Part shown: positions 25,936 to 35,856 of the stretch, one piece after another
How the letters are laid out: each line of letters opens with the position of its first letter
Position numbering within the stretch: the stretch's first letter is position 1
NCBI GenBank assembly: GCA_023398575.1
Contig: JAEWSC010000012.1
Coordinates: forward strand, 1 to 64,000
DNA: 64,000 bases
Direction: 5' to 3'
DNA from: Bacillota bacterium
Lineage (GTDB): Bacteria; Bacillota; Clostridia; Christensenellales; Aristaeellaceae
Notes under the pieces: model-generated
Told to the model about the DNA's origin: nothing
Database searches by the model: none
Seen by the model: the letters and a program-made list of their open reading frames with translations, nothing else
Position numbers and translations under genes: made by a program

Positions 25936-26423
25936 GGTGAAACCACCAGCCTGCGGTCCGACTTATCGGTGTCAAAAATAACGCCGTCAGACTTGTAGCG
26001 CTTTAAGACAAAGTGGGTGGCTGTTCCCGTTACCATTTCCAAGGGGCTCAATTTCTCGCTGACGAAAAAGGCCAGTTCTTTTAAGGTGTGGGCCTCCACA
26101 AGCAATAAAAGATCATAAGCACCGCTCATCAAATAAACGCTTTTCACTTCTTCAAAGCGGTAAATGCGGGCGGCGACGGCATCAAAGCCCATGTCTCGCT
26201 GGGGGGTGACTCGAACCTCAATCATGGCCTCTACCCGTTCCCGGTCGGTTAGATCCCAGTTGATGATAGGAGAATACCGCAAAATGACCCGGCGCTTTTC
26301 CATATCATCGATGGCCTGGGCGACTTCCTCCAAGGTATGGCCGGTCATTACGGCCAGTTTTTCCAGGGGGATGCGGCAGTCCTCCCTTAATATATCCAGT
26401 AGCTCCATTTGCAGGCTTTGCAC
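25932..26423 (-). CDS. Lrp/AsnC-family transcriptional regulator
   Basis: A 163-residue DNA-binding protein. The N-terminal helix-turn-helix is about residues 8-55 (LLDILREDCRIPLEKLAVMTG) and the RAM/AsnC ligand-binding domain about 65-145. Such regulators bind amino acids as octamers. The GTG start at 26423 follows GAGGTG. It is 17 nt after fhs and coupled to the aminotransferase, so it probably controls its own operon. Confidence 0.9.
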   Translation of the reverse strand: MQSLQMELLDILREDCRIPLEKLAVMTGHTLEEVAQAIDDMEKRRVILRYSPIINWDLTDRERVEAMIEVRVTPQRDMGFDAVAARIYRFEEVKSVYLMSGAYDLLLLVEAHTLKELAFFVSEKLSPLEMVTGTATHFVLKRYKSDGVIFDTDKSDRRLVVSP

Positions 26424-26440
26424 AGCAGAGTCACCTCATT

Positions 26441-28111
26441 TCAAAATAGGCCGGTAATGTTTCCATCCTCATCCACGTCGATGCTATTGGCGGCCGGCAC
26501 CTTGGGCAGGCCTGGCATGGCGATGATATCGCCGGCAAAAGCGACTACAAAGCCTGCACCGGCGGATAAGCGTACGCTGCGGACGGTGAGGGTATGGCCA
26601 TAAGGTGCGCCCAGCAGCTTGGGATTATCGGAGAAAGAATACTGTGTTTTCGCGATGCACACGGGGAAAGATTGATATCCTTCCTGCTCCCATTTCTTCA
26701 GTTGGGTCAACACGCCGGGGGCGAAGTTCACCTCTGCCGCACCATATACTTTTTCGGCCACGGCCTGAATTTTTTGGCTGAGAGGCAACGTATCTGCATA
26801 GGTATAAGAAGGAGAGGGCAGTGACTTGTCCTCGCAAGCCTTGCATACTTTATCGGCCAGGGAGGCCGCACCGAGGCCGCCTTTTCCCCAGGCTTCGCAC
26901 AATTCGCAGGCCACGCCACGCACTTCCATGGCCTTTAGCAAAAGCGCTGTCTCGGCGGGCGTATCCGTGATGAAGTGGTTAATGGCAACGACTGCCGGGC
27001 GCTTCCAGACGCTTTGAATATGGTCAAGGTGAGCGTTTAGGTTGGCAAGACCCTTTTCCAAGGCTACAAGGTCTTCACGGCCCAGCACTTCCTTAGGACA
27101 GCCGCCGTGATGCTTAAGCGCTCTTATTGTTGCTACCAGCACAATGGCATCTGGCCAGATATCCGCAAAGCGGCACTTGATATCCAGAAATTTTTCCGCG
27201 CCAAGGTCTGCGCCGAATCCGGCTTCGGTCACAACATAGTCGGCCATGCGCATGGCTGTTTTGGTGGCGATAACACTGTTGCAGCCGTGGGCGATATTGG
27301 CGAAGGGACCACCATGCATCAAGCAGGGAGTACCGTCAATGGTTTGAACAAGGTTGGGCATCAACGCATCCCGAAGGAGCGCGGCCATGGCGCCATGAGC
27401 GTTCAGCTGCCCTGCGGTGACGACTTGTCCATCATAGGTACGGCCAACCACTAGGCGGGAAAGGCGCGCTTTCAGATCTTTCAAATCCTGGGCCAGGCAG
27501 AAAACCGCCATAACCTCGCTGGCCGCCGTAATGTCAAACCCATCTTCCCTGGGCATGCCGTTGGACTTTCCACCCATGCCGGAAACGATAGAGCGAAGCT
27601 GCCTGTCGTTTACGTCCATGCAGCGCCGCCAAGTTACGAGCCTTGGGTCAATATTCAGTTCATTGCCTTGCTGGATATGGTTGTCCACCATGGCTGCCAG
27701 CAGGTTATTGGCGGCAGTAATAGCGTGCAGGTCGCCTGTAAAATGTAGGTTGATAGATTCCATTGGCAGCACTTGGGCAAAGCCTCCGCCAGTAGCGCCA
27801 CCCTTCATGCCAAACACTGGCCCGAGAGAAGGCTCGCGCAGCGCCAGCATGGCTTTACGGCCCGTATACGTCATACCATCTGCCAATCCTACGCTGATAG
27901 TGGTTTTGCCTTCGCCGGCCGGCGTGGGGGATATGGCAGTTACTAGCACCAATTTGGCTTTTTTCTCACGCGCAAGGTATGGCGCGGGATCCACCTTGGC
28001 AATCAGATATCCATAGGGATGAAGCGTTTCCGGTATAAACCCGGCAGCTTCTGCAATGTCTCTAATAGGTTTGGGTGTGGCGGCTCTTGCAATTTGCAGG
28101 TCGGATGCCAT
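26441..28111 (-). CDS. fhs: Formate-tetrahydrofolate ligase
   Basis: A 556-residue enzyme that uses ATP to join formate and tetrahydrofolate into 10-formyl-THF. The nucleotide motif TPAGEGKTTISVGL (about residues 59-72) is characteristic. GGATGGGFAQVLPMESINLHFTGD and the conserved central region complete the family pattern, and the length is typical (about 556). It is common in anaerobic Clostridia for one-carbon metabolism or acetogenesis; here it is followed by an Lrp-type regulator and an aminotransferase. The ATG at 28111 follows GGAAAGGTAG. Confidence 0.97.
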   Translation of the reverse strand: MASDLQIARAATPKPIRDIAEAAGFIPETLHPYGYLIAKVDPAPYLAREKKAKLVLVTAISPTPAGEGKTTISVGLADGMTYTGRKAMLALREPSLGPVFGMKGGATGGGFAQVLPMESINLHFTGDLHAITAANNLLAAMVDNHIQQGNELNIDPRLVTWRRCMDVNDRQLRSIVSGMGGKSNGMPREDGFDITAASEVMAVFCLAQDLKDLKARLSRLVVGRTYDGQVVTAGQLNAHGAMAALLRDALMPNLVQTIDGTPCLMHGGPFANIAHGCNSVIATKTAMRMADYVVTEAGFGADLGAEKFLDIKCRFADIWPDAIVLVATIRALKHHGGCPKEVLGREDLVALEKGLANLNAHLDHIQSVWKRPAVVAINHFITDTPAETALLLKAMEVRGVACELCEAWGKGGLGAASLADKVCKACEDKSLPSPSYTYADTLPLSQKIQAVAEKVYGAAEVNFAPGVLTQLKKWEQEGYQSFPVCIAKTQYSFSDNPKLLGAPYGHTLTVRSVRLSAGAGFVVAFAGDIIAMPGLPKVPAANSIDVDEDGNITGLF

Positions 28112-28150
28112 GCGGTCACTACCTTTCCATATCTTGCACACTTAAAGTTC

Positions 28151-28179
28151 ATTATAGCGGATGGCAATTATTTGCGCAA
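28151..28179 (-). promoter_or_regulatory. Promoter of fhs
   Basis: On the minus strand TTGCGC (28179-28174) and TATAAT (28156-28151) at 17 bp, about 40 nt before the fhs start. Confidence 0.75.
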
Positions 28180-28233
28180 GCAAAACGAGCAGGATAGGCT
28201 AGACAGTGTTCGGGATATTGTAGAGTTCTATTC

Positions 28234-28271
28234 AAAAAGCGGCGCTTCCTACAGATTCTGCAAGAAGCGCT
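28234..28271 (-). terminator. Intrinsic terminator of pepF
   Basis: On the minus strand GCGCTTC and GAAGCGC form a 7-bp stem, followed by CGCTTTTT. Confidence 0.7.
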
Positions 28272-28289
28272 CATTTGTCTTTATAGAGA

Positions 28290-30038
28290 TTACTGCTTTT
28301 CGCACAGTGCGATAAAGTGATCAATTTCCTCCGTAACAATTCGAAGGGAGCTGCGCCAGAAATCAACACTGCGCACATCAATGCCGACACTCATTGCTAC
28401 ATCGCGTACCGTGCCGTTGCCGCAGGAGCGCAGCAGTTGGTTGTAGACAGGCACATAGCTTTCACCCTTTTGCAGGTACTGGGCAAATACGCCTTTGGCG
28501 AACAGCAAGCCAAACGCATAGGGGAAGTTGTAAAAATGGTTTGTTGGGCTATAGTAATGGCCCTTGCATGCCCACATATAGGGGTGACGGGCATCTTTTG
28601 CAAGGCCATTGCCATAGCTTTCTTCCTGGGCGCGCAGCATGGCATCATTCAGCTCATTCACGCTCATGGCATGATCGGCCCTGGTTTCGATCACTTCTGT
28701 TTCAAACAGGTACCGGCCGTAAATATCCACAATGGTCTGGGTGGCTTCCATCAGTTCCGCCTCGATAATGGTAAGCGCCATTTCGGGAGAAGCGGTCTGC
28801 AGCACGGCATGGCTAAGCAGCGTTTCATTGAAGATGGAGGCTGTCTCTGCCAGTGGCATAGGATAATTCGTCAGCAGAATGGGCAGGCCATCCATGCAGC
28901 GGTTATGCCAGGCATGGCCCAACTCGTGGGCGATGGTGCTGATATCGGAGAAGCTACCGGCAAAGTTGGTCAGGATTCGGCTGATGTTCAGTGTGTGGAT
29001 GGAGGAACAGAACGCGCCGCCCTGCTTGCCCGTTTTGGGGTACATATCAATCCAGCGGTTTTCAAAGGCTTCATGGATGAAGGCCCCAAGCTCTTTAGAG
29101 AAGCTGCCCATTTTTTCGGCCAGCAGTTCTCTTGCTTCTTCCGCTGTATAGGTGCGTAATCCTTTTCCAACCGGGGCCATCAGGTCATAGAAGGGAATTC
29201 CGTCCTCATGACCCAGTAGCTTGCCCTTTGCCCGAAGGTAGCGGCGGAAATCCGGCAGCGTTTCACGCACCGCTGTCCACAGCGCATCCAGTGTTTCTTC
29301 ATCCATGCGGGAATCATGCAGCGTCCATGAAAGGATACTGTCAAAATGCCTCGCTTCTGCCTGTATTCGTCCTTCACCCTTGATACCGTTCAGGCAGGCG
29401 GCGATGACCAGATCGGTCTTCGGATAAGCAGCCAACTCGGCTTCATAGGCATCCTTGCGCACAGCGGGATCGTGGTCATAGGCTTTGGCGCGCACTGCGG
29501 ACAGAGGAATGTCCTCGCCGCGGAAGTTCGCCGTCAGGGTAGCAGCCAGCTTTTCACGAAGCTGTGCAAAGGATTCGCCGCCGTTTAATGACATGCGCAG
29601 CATCCAGCTTTCAATGGCCTTATCCATGCGGTGAGCGGCATTGAGTTGCATTTCGCGCAGCATAAAGGCATGCTCAAAAAGCAGCGGGCTCTTTGCGATG
29701 ATTGCGTCCAAATCGTCAAGTGAATTCAAGTAGCGGCTGAAATCCGACAGAACACGCTGGGCATCCACATCCTTGGCCATTAGTTGGTCGATGTATGCTA
29801 AAGCCTCTTCATTGACCGCGTCAACAGACCAGGTAAGGTAGGCAAAGGAGCCCAACTGGCTTGCCTTTTCCTGTAAAGTGGTTATCAGCCTCACAGCGCT
29901 TTCCAGACGCTCAAGCGGACTGCCACTTGCGTTTAGTGCTGCATCAATTTCAATGAGAAGGGGAGACAAGCTTTTCAGATCCTCCTGAAAGGCCTCGCTT
30001 TGAAAGCTTTCATAAATGACAGAAAGGTCCCAGTTCAT
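28290..30038 (-). CDS. pepF: Oligoendopeptidase F family (M3) peptidase
   Basis: A 582-residue cytosolic zinc peptidase. The HExxH motif is AHELGHAWH (near residue 368), with the third ligand glutamate in AETASIFNE. An N-terminal helical lid region is present and the length fits the family. It should degrade short peptides. Its start overlaps the stop of the PHP-family gene by 4 nt, so the two are co-translated. The C-terminus GNGTVRDVAMSVGIDVRS is the usual family end. Confidence 0.94.
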   Translation of the reverse strand: MNWDLSVIYESFQSEAFQEDLKSLSPLLIEIDAALNASGSPLERLESAVRLITTLQEKASQLGSFAYLTWSVDAVNEEALAYIDQLMAKDVDAQRVLSDFSRYLNSLDDLDAIIAKSPLLFEHAFMLREMQLNAAHRMDKAIESWMLRMSLNGGESFAQLREKLAATLTANFRGEDIPLSAVRAKAYDHDPAVRKDAYEAELAAYPKTDLVIAACLNGIKGEGRIQAEARHFDSILSWTLHDSRMDEETLDALWTAVRETLPDFRRYLRAKGKLLGHEDGIPFYDLMAPVGKGLRTYTAEEARELLAEKMGSFSKELGAFIHEAFENRWIDMYPKTGKQGGAFCSSIHTLNISRILTNFAGSFSDISTIAHELGHAWHNRCMDGLPILLTNYPMPLAETASIFNETLLSHAVLQTASPEMALTIIEAELMEATQTIVDIYGRYLFETEVIETRADHAMSVNELNDAMLRAQEESYGNGLAKDARHPYMWACKGHYYSPTNHFYNFPYAFGLLFAKGVFAQYLQKGESYVPVYNQLLRSCGNGTVRDVAMSVGIDVRSVDFWRSSLRIVTEEIDHFIALCEKQ

Positions 30039-30862
30039 ATGGCTCCTCCTTGTATCTGACCGCAGAGCTGCGGTTTTTTCGCGGGTAGTATTAGGCTGTC
30101 AAGGGGTGTGATACCCATGGAACCCAGCAGCGACCGTATCTCGGCCTCGGCCTCGCATTGCTCCAGCAGTTCCGGTTGGTGTGCGTCATATCCGATAATG
30201 ACCTGATTACCTGTCTTCGCGGCCACTTCCCAAAATTCCTGGCGGGGAAAGCGGCATTCATCCCGCTCCAGGACATGGGCGTTGAGATTGTATTCCAAAG
30301 GAATACCGTATTGCAATGCACAGATGCATATATCCCGAGCAACAGCATGGCTGTCCTCATCCCATATATCACGCCGGCGCATGTACAGGTCGGGGTGGGC
30401 GAGATATGCATATAAGCCGCTTTGCATGCCCTCCACACACATATCTGTATAGCCGTACATGACGGCGTTATCACGGCAGGCGTAACCGACGTAAGGATTA
30501 TCCTCATCGCTGCTGATATAATGTGCCCCAAAGATCAGATAGTCCAGGCCGTATGCATCCCGCGCTTCTTCCAGCCAGCCTAAATACCGGGGGAAGTATT
30601 CGCATTCCAGGCCGATGAGTACATTCAGCTGATCCTTATACGTTTCCTTTAGACGGTTAATGCTTGCCACGTAGCTGGGAAGCGCATCAATACCCATGCG
30701 GATGGTGGAAACAAAGTCGCTTTTGTATGGCCAGGGCGTGTGGTCTGCAAAACCAAGGGTATGAAACCCCGCCTTAATGGCTGATTGCACATACATTTCA
30801 TCAGAACCGGCCGCATGCATGCAGCGGGTGGTGTGGGTGTGATAATTGGATTTCATGAACAA
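30035..30862 (-). CDS. PHP-domain histidinol-phosphatase-like protein
   Basis: A 275-residue metal-dependent phosphoesterase. HTHTTRC near the N-terminus, FADHTPW, ECEY, GAHY and YLAHPDLY are PHP metal-binding motifs, and GYDAHQPE supplies the last ligands. HisK-type histidinol phosphatases have this layout, but no his genes are nearby, so another phosphate ester is possible. The start is TTG 30862 or ATG 30856; AAAGGAG is 7 or 13 nt away. It is coupled to pepF. Confidence 0.85.
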   Translation of the reverse strand: MFMKSNYHTHTTRCMHAAGSDEMYVQSAIKAGFHTLGFADHTPWPYKSDFVSTIRMGIDALPSYVASINRLKETYKDQLNVLIGLECEYFPRYLGWLEEARDAYGLDYLIFGAHYISSDEDNPYVGYACRDNAVMYGYTDMCVEGMQSGLYAYLAHPDLYMRRRDIWDEDSHAVARDICICALQYGIPLEYNLNAHVLERDECRFPRQEFWEVAAKTGNQVIIGYDAHQPELLEQCEAEAEIRSLLGSMGITPLDSLILPAKKPQLCGQIQGGAI

Positions 30863-30931
30863 ACGATAGCTCCTTTAACATATAAGCACTCCCCCCGGCG
30901 CTTTATACCGAAGGGAGAGGGTTTAACCGGG

Positions 30932-31606
30932 TTATTTCTTTTTGTTTAGCGCGGCAAGACAATTCTCTTTGCTGCGTTCAATATGCTTCTCCATAACGGT
31001 CTGCAATCGGGAAAGGTCCCTTTTTTGCAGGCAGTCTACAATATCGTAGTGTTCCTGCTGCGCCTCGTGGCGCCGGTTTTCCTGGGCGATGCTCATGGCG
31101 GAGAAGCGGGTAATATATTCATCCTGACCCTCGATTACCCGCAAGATGCGCGCTTGGCCAGATAGGCGGATCACTTGGGTGTGAAAGGCACGGGCTAGGG
31201 GAGATAGTTTTTCAATATTACCTTCTTGAAGGGCAGCATCCATCTGTGTGAGCTGCTGGCGCAGGGACTTGATATCTTCGTCTTTTACGTTTTTAATGAT
31301 GGCGGGCAGCGTCAACATTTCTAATGCGTTGCGGATGGTATAAATCTCCTCCACGTCAGCGATCGTGAAAGCCCTGACCACAACGCCCCGGCGCATCACA
31401 TATTCCACCAGGCCATCCCGCTCCAGCTTACGCAGCGCTTCGCGCAGCGGCGTACGGCTGATGTGCAGCCGCTCGGCGTAGTCTGTTTCCACAATACGCT
31501 CCCCAGCCGGAATCTCGCCGGTGATGATGGCGTGCTTGAGCATTTCATACGCGATTTCGCGTATCGGCCGGCTTTCAAGCATCGGCTGGAAACGAAGTAC
31601 TGACAT
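30932..31606 (-). CDS. GntR-family (FCD) transcriptional regulator
   Basis: A 224-residue repressor-type protein. The winged helix N-terminus is about residues 10-75 (TDYAERLHISRTPLREALRKLERDGLVEY) and the FCD helical ligand domain about 85-215. The recognition helix and wing are complete. FCD-type GntR proteins usually sense organic acids or sugars. It lies upstream of the PHP gene with a 69-nt gap. ATG 31606 is preferred over an upstream TTG because it begins the conserved region. Confidence 0.9.
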   Translation of the reverse strand: MSVLRFQPMLESRPIREIAYEMLKHAIITGEIPAGERIVETDYAERLHISRTPLREALRKLERDGLVEYVMRRGVVVRAFTIADVEEIYTIRNALEMLTLPAIIKNVKDEDIKSLRQQLTQMDAALQEGNIEKLSPLARAFHTQVIRLSGQARILRVIEGQDEYITRFSAMSIAQENRRHEAQQEHYDIVDCLQKRDLSRLQTVMEKHIERSKENCLAALNKKK

Positions 31607-31643
31607 AAGCCCAACCCCTTTGTTTGAGGCATGTTTTTTGGAT

Positions 31644-31672
31644 ACGATACACCTTAAAAATACATTTGTCAA
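31644..31672 (-). promoter_or_regulatory. Promoter of the GntR-family gene
   Basis: On the minus strand TTGACA (31672-31667) and TATCGT (31649-31644) at 17 bp, about 38 nt before the start codon. Confidence 0.65.
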
Positions 31673-31722
31673 GTTTTCAGGCCATGTTTGTCATAAAAAG
31701 GCGAAAACAGTTGGTACAATGG

Positions 31723-32835
31723 TTATTGAGGCTTGGCTGTCAGTGTCAAAAGTGTAATTGTAGGCGGGTTGAAAAGTCTGCCCTGTTGAAGCGGATAATT
31801 GCAGGAAGAGCCAAGGCCTGGGCTGATGTATTGAGCGATAGTAGATACGCGACCCAGGCCGACTACCAATCTATCGTCAGGGAACCAGCCCATCTGCGGG
31901 ACATAAATGGCACCGCCTCCGGGAATGCGCCACTGGCCGCCGTTCAAATGTCCAGCCAAGGCCAACGTCACCTTTTGCATGGATGCGCCCTGAGTTGACT
32001 GCCAGTCCCACACGCTTCGGACATAATCATAGGTCAAAGGGGCATGGGTGAGCGCAATATGATAATCGGAGCTGAGCATTTGCAGCCTGGCTTCTTGAAG
32101 GCGTTTGGCGGCATCCAGCTTATATTCCCAAGCTCTTATCTCTGCCGCGCCATCCGCCGTTTGAGAAGCGCCCTCAGTATTTAACCTATCGAGCTGTCCC
32201 TGGCAGGCGGAGATGGCGCTTTCAGCATTCATGGAGTAGAGCCCTTCTGGGGTGAACCATAGCGTAGCTTTGCCGACTTTGTATGGGTAAGGCGCATCCA
32301 GATAGATGGCGCCTGCCTCCTGCGCCGCTGTAATATATGCGTTGAATACAGAGAGCGTACCATGAGCAGTAGTATACAGTGGCTGCGGGTCGCAATCGCC
32401 CGGTATGAATAGTATGGGAACATCCTTTTTTAGCAGCGACAGCAGCTTCAAAAATGGCTGTGTATCCCCGATTTCTCCTACCATATCGCCGGTAATGCAT
32501 ACGGCATTATACGATTGCTTTTGCAGTGCTGTGGCGATGAGAACTTGATCCTTGCCTAACTCTGCTGCGTGCAAATCGCTTAGATGCAAAATAGTAAATC
32601 CTTCCAAATCTCGAGGGAGATTCAGCACGGATACTGCCTGCTTAACGACCTTGACCTGCTTGTTTCTGATGTCATTGATGGTTATAATACCGGCAGTGGA
32701 TAATATTAATAATAAAAGCAGCCATGATAGGCAGCCAAGCCCTCGATGTCTGCGTTTTGGTACAAAGATGGCTGTTTCATTTCTTCTACCCATGTCAAGT
32801 CCTATCCGCGGCAGGGTATCATCCGGCCGGCACAA
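31723..32835 (-). CDS. Membrane-anchored metallophosphoesterase
   Basis: Up to 370 residues. A hydrophobic anchor (about 32-52, GCLSWLLLLLILSTAGII) is followed by a calcineurin-like phosphoesterase domain: HLSDLHA, TGDMVGE, PGDCD (the usual GNHD changed to GDCD), ALTHAP and AGHLNGGQ. It belongs with YkuE-like membrane phosphoesterases facing the outside. An insertion of about 60 residues with helical character lies between GDCD and LTHAP. ATG 32793 is an alternative start. The loss of the Asn-His pair in the GNHD motif may weaken activity. Confidence 0.8.
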   Translation of the reverse strand: MCRPDDTLPRIGLDMGRRNETAIFVPKRRHRGLGCLSWLLLLLILSTAGIITINDIRNKQVKVVKQAVSVLNLPRDLEGFTILHLSDLHAAELGKDQVLIATALQKQSYNAVCITGDMVGEIGDTQPFLKLLSLLKKDVPILFIPGDCDPQPLYTTAHGTLSVFNAYITAAQEAGAIYLDAPYPYKVGKATLWFTPEGLYSMNAESAISACQGQLDRLNTEGASQTADGAAEIRAWEYKLDAAKRLQEARLQMLSSDYHIALTHAPLTYDYVRSVWDWQSTQGASMQKVTLALAGHLNGGQWRIPGGGAIYVPQMGWFPDDRLVVGLGRVSTIAQYISPGLGSSCNYPLQQGRLFNPPTITLLTLTAKPQ

Positions 32836-32992
32836 TGTGTATGTTTTATCCGCGCCTACATTATAGCGTCTAAAAGCTGCATTTGCAATGACGCAAGGGT
32901 ATCAAATCGCGTCGAAATTTGGTATACTGTTTCTAATCCTGCGGAACATGACGCGAATGTTTTTTTGTGTCGGTGACACACTTCGACGATAG

Positions 32993-33022
32993 TTGCCATG
33001 GCAGGATTTCCCTGCTTATGAT
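32993..33022 (+). promoter_or_regulatory. Promoter of radA
   Basis: TTGCCA (32993-32998) and TATGAT (33017-33022), 18 bp apart, about 70 nt before the radA start. Confidence 0.55.
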
Positions 33023-33033
33023 ATACTCACAAC

Positions 33034-33074
33034 AAGTGCTTTTGAAGCCCGGCGCGCAGGCTGCAAAAGCACTT
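33034..33074 (+). promoter_or_regulatory. Stem-loop in the radA leader
   Basis: AAGTGCTTTTG (33034-33044) and CAAAAGCACTT (33064-33074) form an 11-bp stem ending 5 nt before the GGGAGG ribosome site. It could affect translation or termination. Confidence 0.5.
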
Positions 33075-33092
33075 TGACCGGGAGGATTCCAT

Positions 33093-34463
33093 TTGCCCAA
33101 AGAGAAAACGGTATTCGCCTGTACCGCCTGCGGCCACGAAACATCCCGTTGGCTGGGAAAGTGCCCCGGCTGCGGCGCATGGAATACACTAGAGGAAGCG
33201 GTTGTAAAGCCCGCCGTGCCTGATAAGCCCCAAAAGCAGCGGCCAGGCACAGGCAGCCAGGCTATGCCCCTTGACAGCATACCAGACGAAGCTCAAAGCC
33301 GCGCATTCACCGGGATATCGGAATTGGATAGGGTGCTGGGCGGAGGCGTGGTGGAAGGCTCTGTCATGCTGGTGGGCGGCGATCCGGGTATCGGGAAAAG
33401 TACCCTTTTATTGCAAGTCAGCGCATATCTTGCCAACACAGGTGCCAGGGTTTTATACATCACAGGGGAAGAAAGCGCAAGGCAGTTGAAGCTTCGCGCA
33501 AAGCGCCTGAATATATCTGCGCCCAACCTATACATACTGGCGGAAAACGCCATGGATGCCATAGAGGAAAAGCTGGGGGAAATTCAACCGGCTTACGCGG
33601 TGGTTGATTCGATTCAAACCATGTACCGGCCGGAGCTTTCAGGCGCGCCGGGCAGTGTAAGCCAGGTGCGGGAAAGCGCGGCATTGTATATGCGCCTGGC
33701 AAAAACAAGCGGCACAGCAATCTTCTTAGTGGGACATGTGACAAAAGAAGGAGCGATCGCCGGGCCTAGGATGTTGGAACACATGGTAGACGTGGTCTTA
33801 TATTTTGAAGGCGACAGGCAGCAGCAATACAGGCTGTTGCGTGCAGTCAAAAACAGGTTTGGCTCGGTCAATGAATTGGGCGTATTTCAAATGATGGAAG
33901 ACGGTATGCGGGAGGTAGCAAATGCCAGCGAGCTGTTGCTGTCTCAACGTGCCAAGGGCGCCAGCGGTTCGGTGGTTTTCTGCGGCATGGAGGGCTCCCG
34001 CCCCATGCTGGTGGATATTCAGGCACTAGCCACCCAAACGTATTATGGTGTGCCCAGACGCACGGTCAATGGTATGGATCAAGGGCGTATAGCTCTTTTG
34101 CTGGCAGTGCTGGAAAAAAGGGCTGGTCAAAAACTGTTCAATCAGGACGTTTACATCAATGTAGCTGGCGGTATGGAACTCAATGAACCTGCGGCTGACC
34201 TTGCGGTTTGTGCCGCGGTGGCCTCATCCTTATCTGGTAAGGCCATTGCCCAGGATACAGCGGTGATGGGGGAAGTAGGCTTGGCTGGGGAAGTACGGGC
34301 TATCGCACAGCCGGAGCGCAGGTTATCCGAATGCTTGCGGCTGGGGTTTGTGAGCGTCGTCATGCCAAAGGAAAGCGTAAAGCGCATCCGCATTCCCGAC
34401 GGGATGAAGGTATACGGCGTGGATACACTAGCCCAGGCGCTGGCGGTACTCTTGCCATCGTGA
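33093..34463 (+). CDS. radA: DNA repair protein RadA
   Basis: A 456-residue RecA-like helicase that promotes branch migration in recombination. The zinc finger uses Cys10, Cys13, Cys24 and Cys27. The Walker A motif GGDPGIGKST is at about residues 92-101, the RadA-specific KNRFGS at about 250, and the C-terminal Lon-like domain covers about 280-456. It starts with TTG at 33093, with GGGAGG 8 nt upstream; no ATG fits the zinc-finger start. It is followed by the PIN/TRAM gene, a common Bacillota arrangement. Confidence 0.96.
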   Translation: MPKEKTVFACTACGHETSRWLGKCPGCGAWNTLEEAVVKPAVPDKPQKQRPGTGSQAMPLDSIPDEAQSRAFTGISELDRVLGGGVVEGSVMLVGGDPGIGKSTLLLQVSAYLANTGARVLYITGEESARQLKLRAKRLNISAPNLYILAENAMDAIEEKLGEIQPAYAVVDSIQTMYRPELSGAPGSVSQVRESAALYMRLAKTSGTAIFLVGHVTKEGAIAGPRMLEHMVDVVLYFEGDRQQQYRLLRAVKNRFGSVNELGVFQMMEDGMREVANASELLLSQRAKGASGSVVFCGMEGSRPMLVDIQALATQTYYGVPRRTVNGMDQGRIALLLAVLEKRAGQKLFNQDVYINVAGGMELNEPAADLAVCAAVASSLSGKAIAQDTAVMGEVGLAGEVRAIAQPERRLSECLRLGFVSVVMPKESVKRIRIPDGMKVYGVDTLAQALAVLLPS

Positions 34464-34549
34464 ACAAGTATAAATACTATCAGTATGGACAAGCTATCAT
34501 CCAAGAGGGGAGTTCCTCAATTGATGACAGAAAAGAGTGATGGCATGCT

Positions 34550-35683
34550 ATGAAATCTAGAATTGTGCAAAAGATGCTAAGAGGGCTGGTCACACTGCTG
34601 GGGGCCGGAATTGGGATAGGCCTTGCTATGTTGGGACTACAGATCTTTTCATTCAATAATCCTGGAAAAATGCCGCCTTTGGATATGCTGGTTCTGCTGT
34701 ATGGCGCCACCGCCATTTTAGGCGGGCTAATCTTCTTTATCCTTTCCCCTTGGATCATCAAAAAGTTTACAGAACTGGGCAACGCCATGGAAAAGCAAAT
34801 GGACAACATGCCCATGCACCAGGTCATGACCAGTACCATAGGGCTTATTACCGGCCTTGTCATCGCGGTACTTGTAACACAGATATTGCAATTCGTCGGT
34901 GCCTCCATTGTTACCACCGCTTTCAGCGGCATTGTGTATGTGGTACTTGGGTATACTGGCCTGAATATCGGCCGTAAACGGGGCAAGGAGATGCAATTAC
35001 CAATAGCGGAGCCGCCTGTTCAGAGCAAGGAACGCCGCTTTAGCTTTATGCGCAGTGCACAGCCGGCCAGTGTTGCCAAGATACTGGATACATCGGTGAT
35101 CATTGACGGGCGGGTATTTGACATCTGCAAGACGGGCTTTTTGGAAGGGGAATTGGTGATCGCGCAGTTTGTGCTGGCGGAGCTTAGGCATATTGCTGAT
35201 TCCAGCGATGTTCTGCGCCGGAACAGGGGCAGGCGTGGGTTGGATGTTTTGAACCGAATTCAGTCGGAGCTAAAAATTCCCGTCCGCATTGAAGAAACGG
35301 ATTATGACGACATTGCCGAAGTCGATGTGAAGCTGCTGCGTCTTGCCCGGCAGTTAAACGGAATTGTGGTCACCAATGACTACAACCTGAACAAGGTGGC
35401 TGGCGTGACCGGCGTGAAGGTGCTTAACATCAACGAGTTGGCTAACGCGGTCAAACCCGTGGTACTGCCTGGCGAAGAGATGACGGTACAGATCGTGCGC
35501 GAGGGCAAGGAGCCAGGCCAGGGCGTTGGATACCTGGATGATGGCACCATGATTGTGGTGGACAATGCCCGCCGCCATGTGGGGGAAACCATTGATGTAG
35601 TGGTAACTACGGTGCTTCAGACCAGTGCCGGACGGATGATATTTACCAAGATTAAGGTGTATGATAACAGCAAGGCGGGCTGA
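34550..35683 (+). CDS. PIN/TRAM-domain membrane protein (YacL type)
   Basis: A 377-residue protein. Four hydrophobic segments (about residues 10-140) precede a PIN nuclease-like domain (about 180-295) with ILDTSVIIDGRVFD, ELRHIADSSD and VVTNDYNLNK, which carry the acidic metal ligands. A C-terminal TRAM RNA-binding domain follows (about 300-370). The family sits between radA and ispD/ispF in many Bacillota; here ispD is absent. The role is probably RNA or DNA processing at the membrane; the substrate is unknown. Confidence 0.9.
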   Translation: MKSRIVQKMLRGLVTLLGAGIGIGLAMLGLQIFSFNNPGKMPPLDMLVLLYGATAILGGLIFFILSPWIIKKFTELGNAMEKQMDNMPMHQVMTSTIGLITGLVIAVLVTQILQFVGASIVTTAFSGIVYVVLGYTGLNIGRKRGKEMQLPIAEPPVQSKERRFSFMRSAQPASVAKILDTSVIIDGRVFDICKTGFLEGELVIAQFVLAELRHIADSSDVLRRNRGRRGLDVLNRIQSELKIPVRIEETDYDDIAEVDVKLLRLARQLNGIVVTNDYNLNKVAGVTGVKVLNINELANAVKPVVLPGEEMTVQIVREGKEPGQGVGYLDDGTMIVVDNARRHVGETIDVVVTTVLQTSAGRMIFTKIKVYDNSKAG

Positions 35684-35856
35684 TTTTTCATTATAAATGC
35701 AGGTACTAGAAAATCCACGCTGTAACAAGTGTGGATTTTTGCTATATCTGAATTACTTGACATAAATCACCAATTTGTCTATGATTAAAATATTGCGATA
35801 CATGGCAATTGACTTTAGTAGCTGTAAAGCAAAATGAGATGGAAGAGGTTGTTACT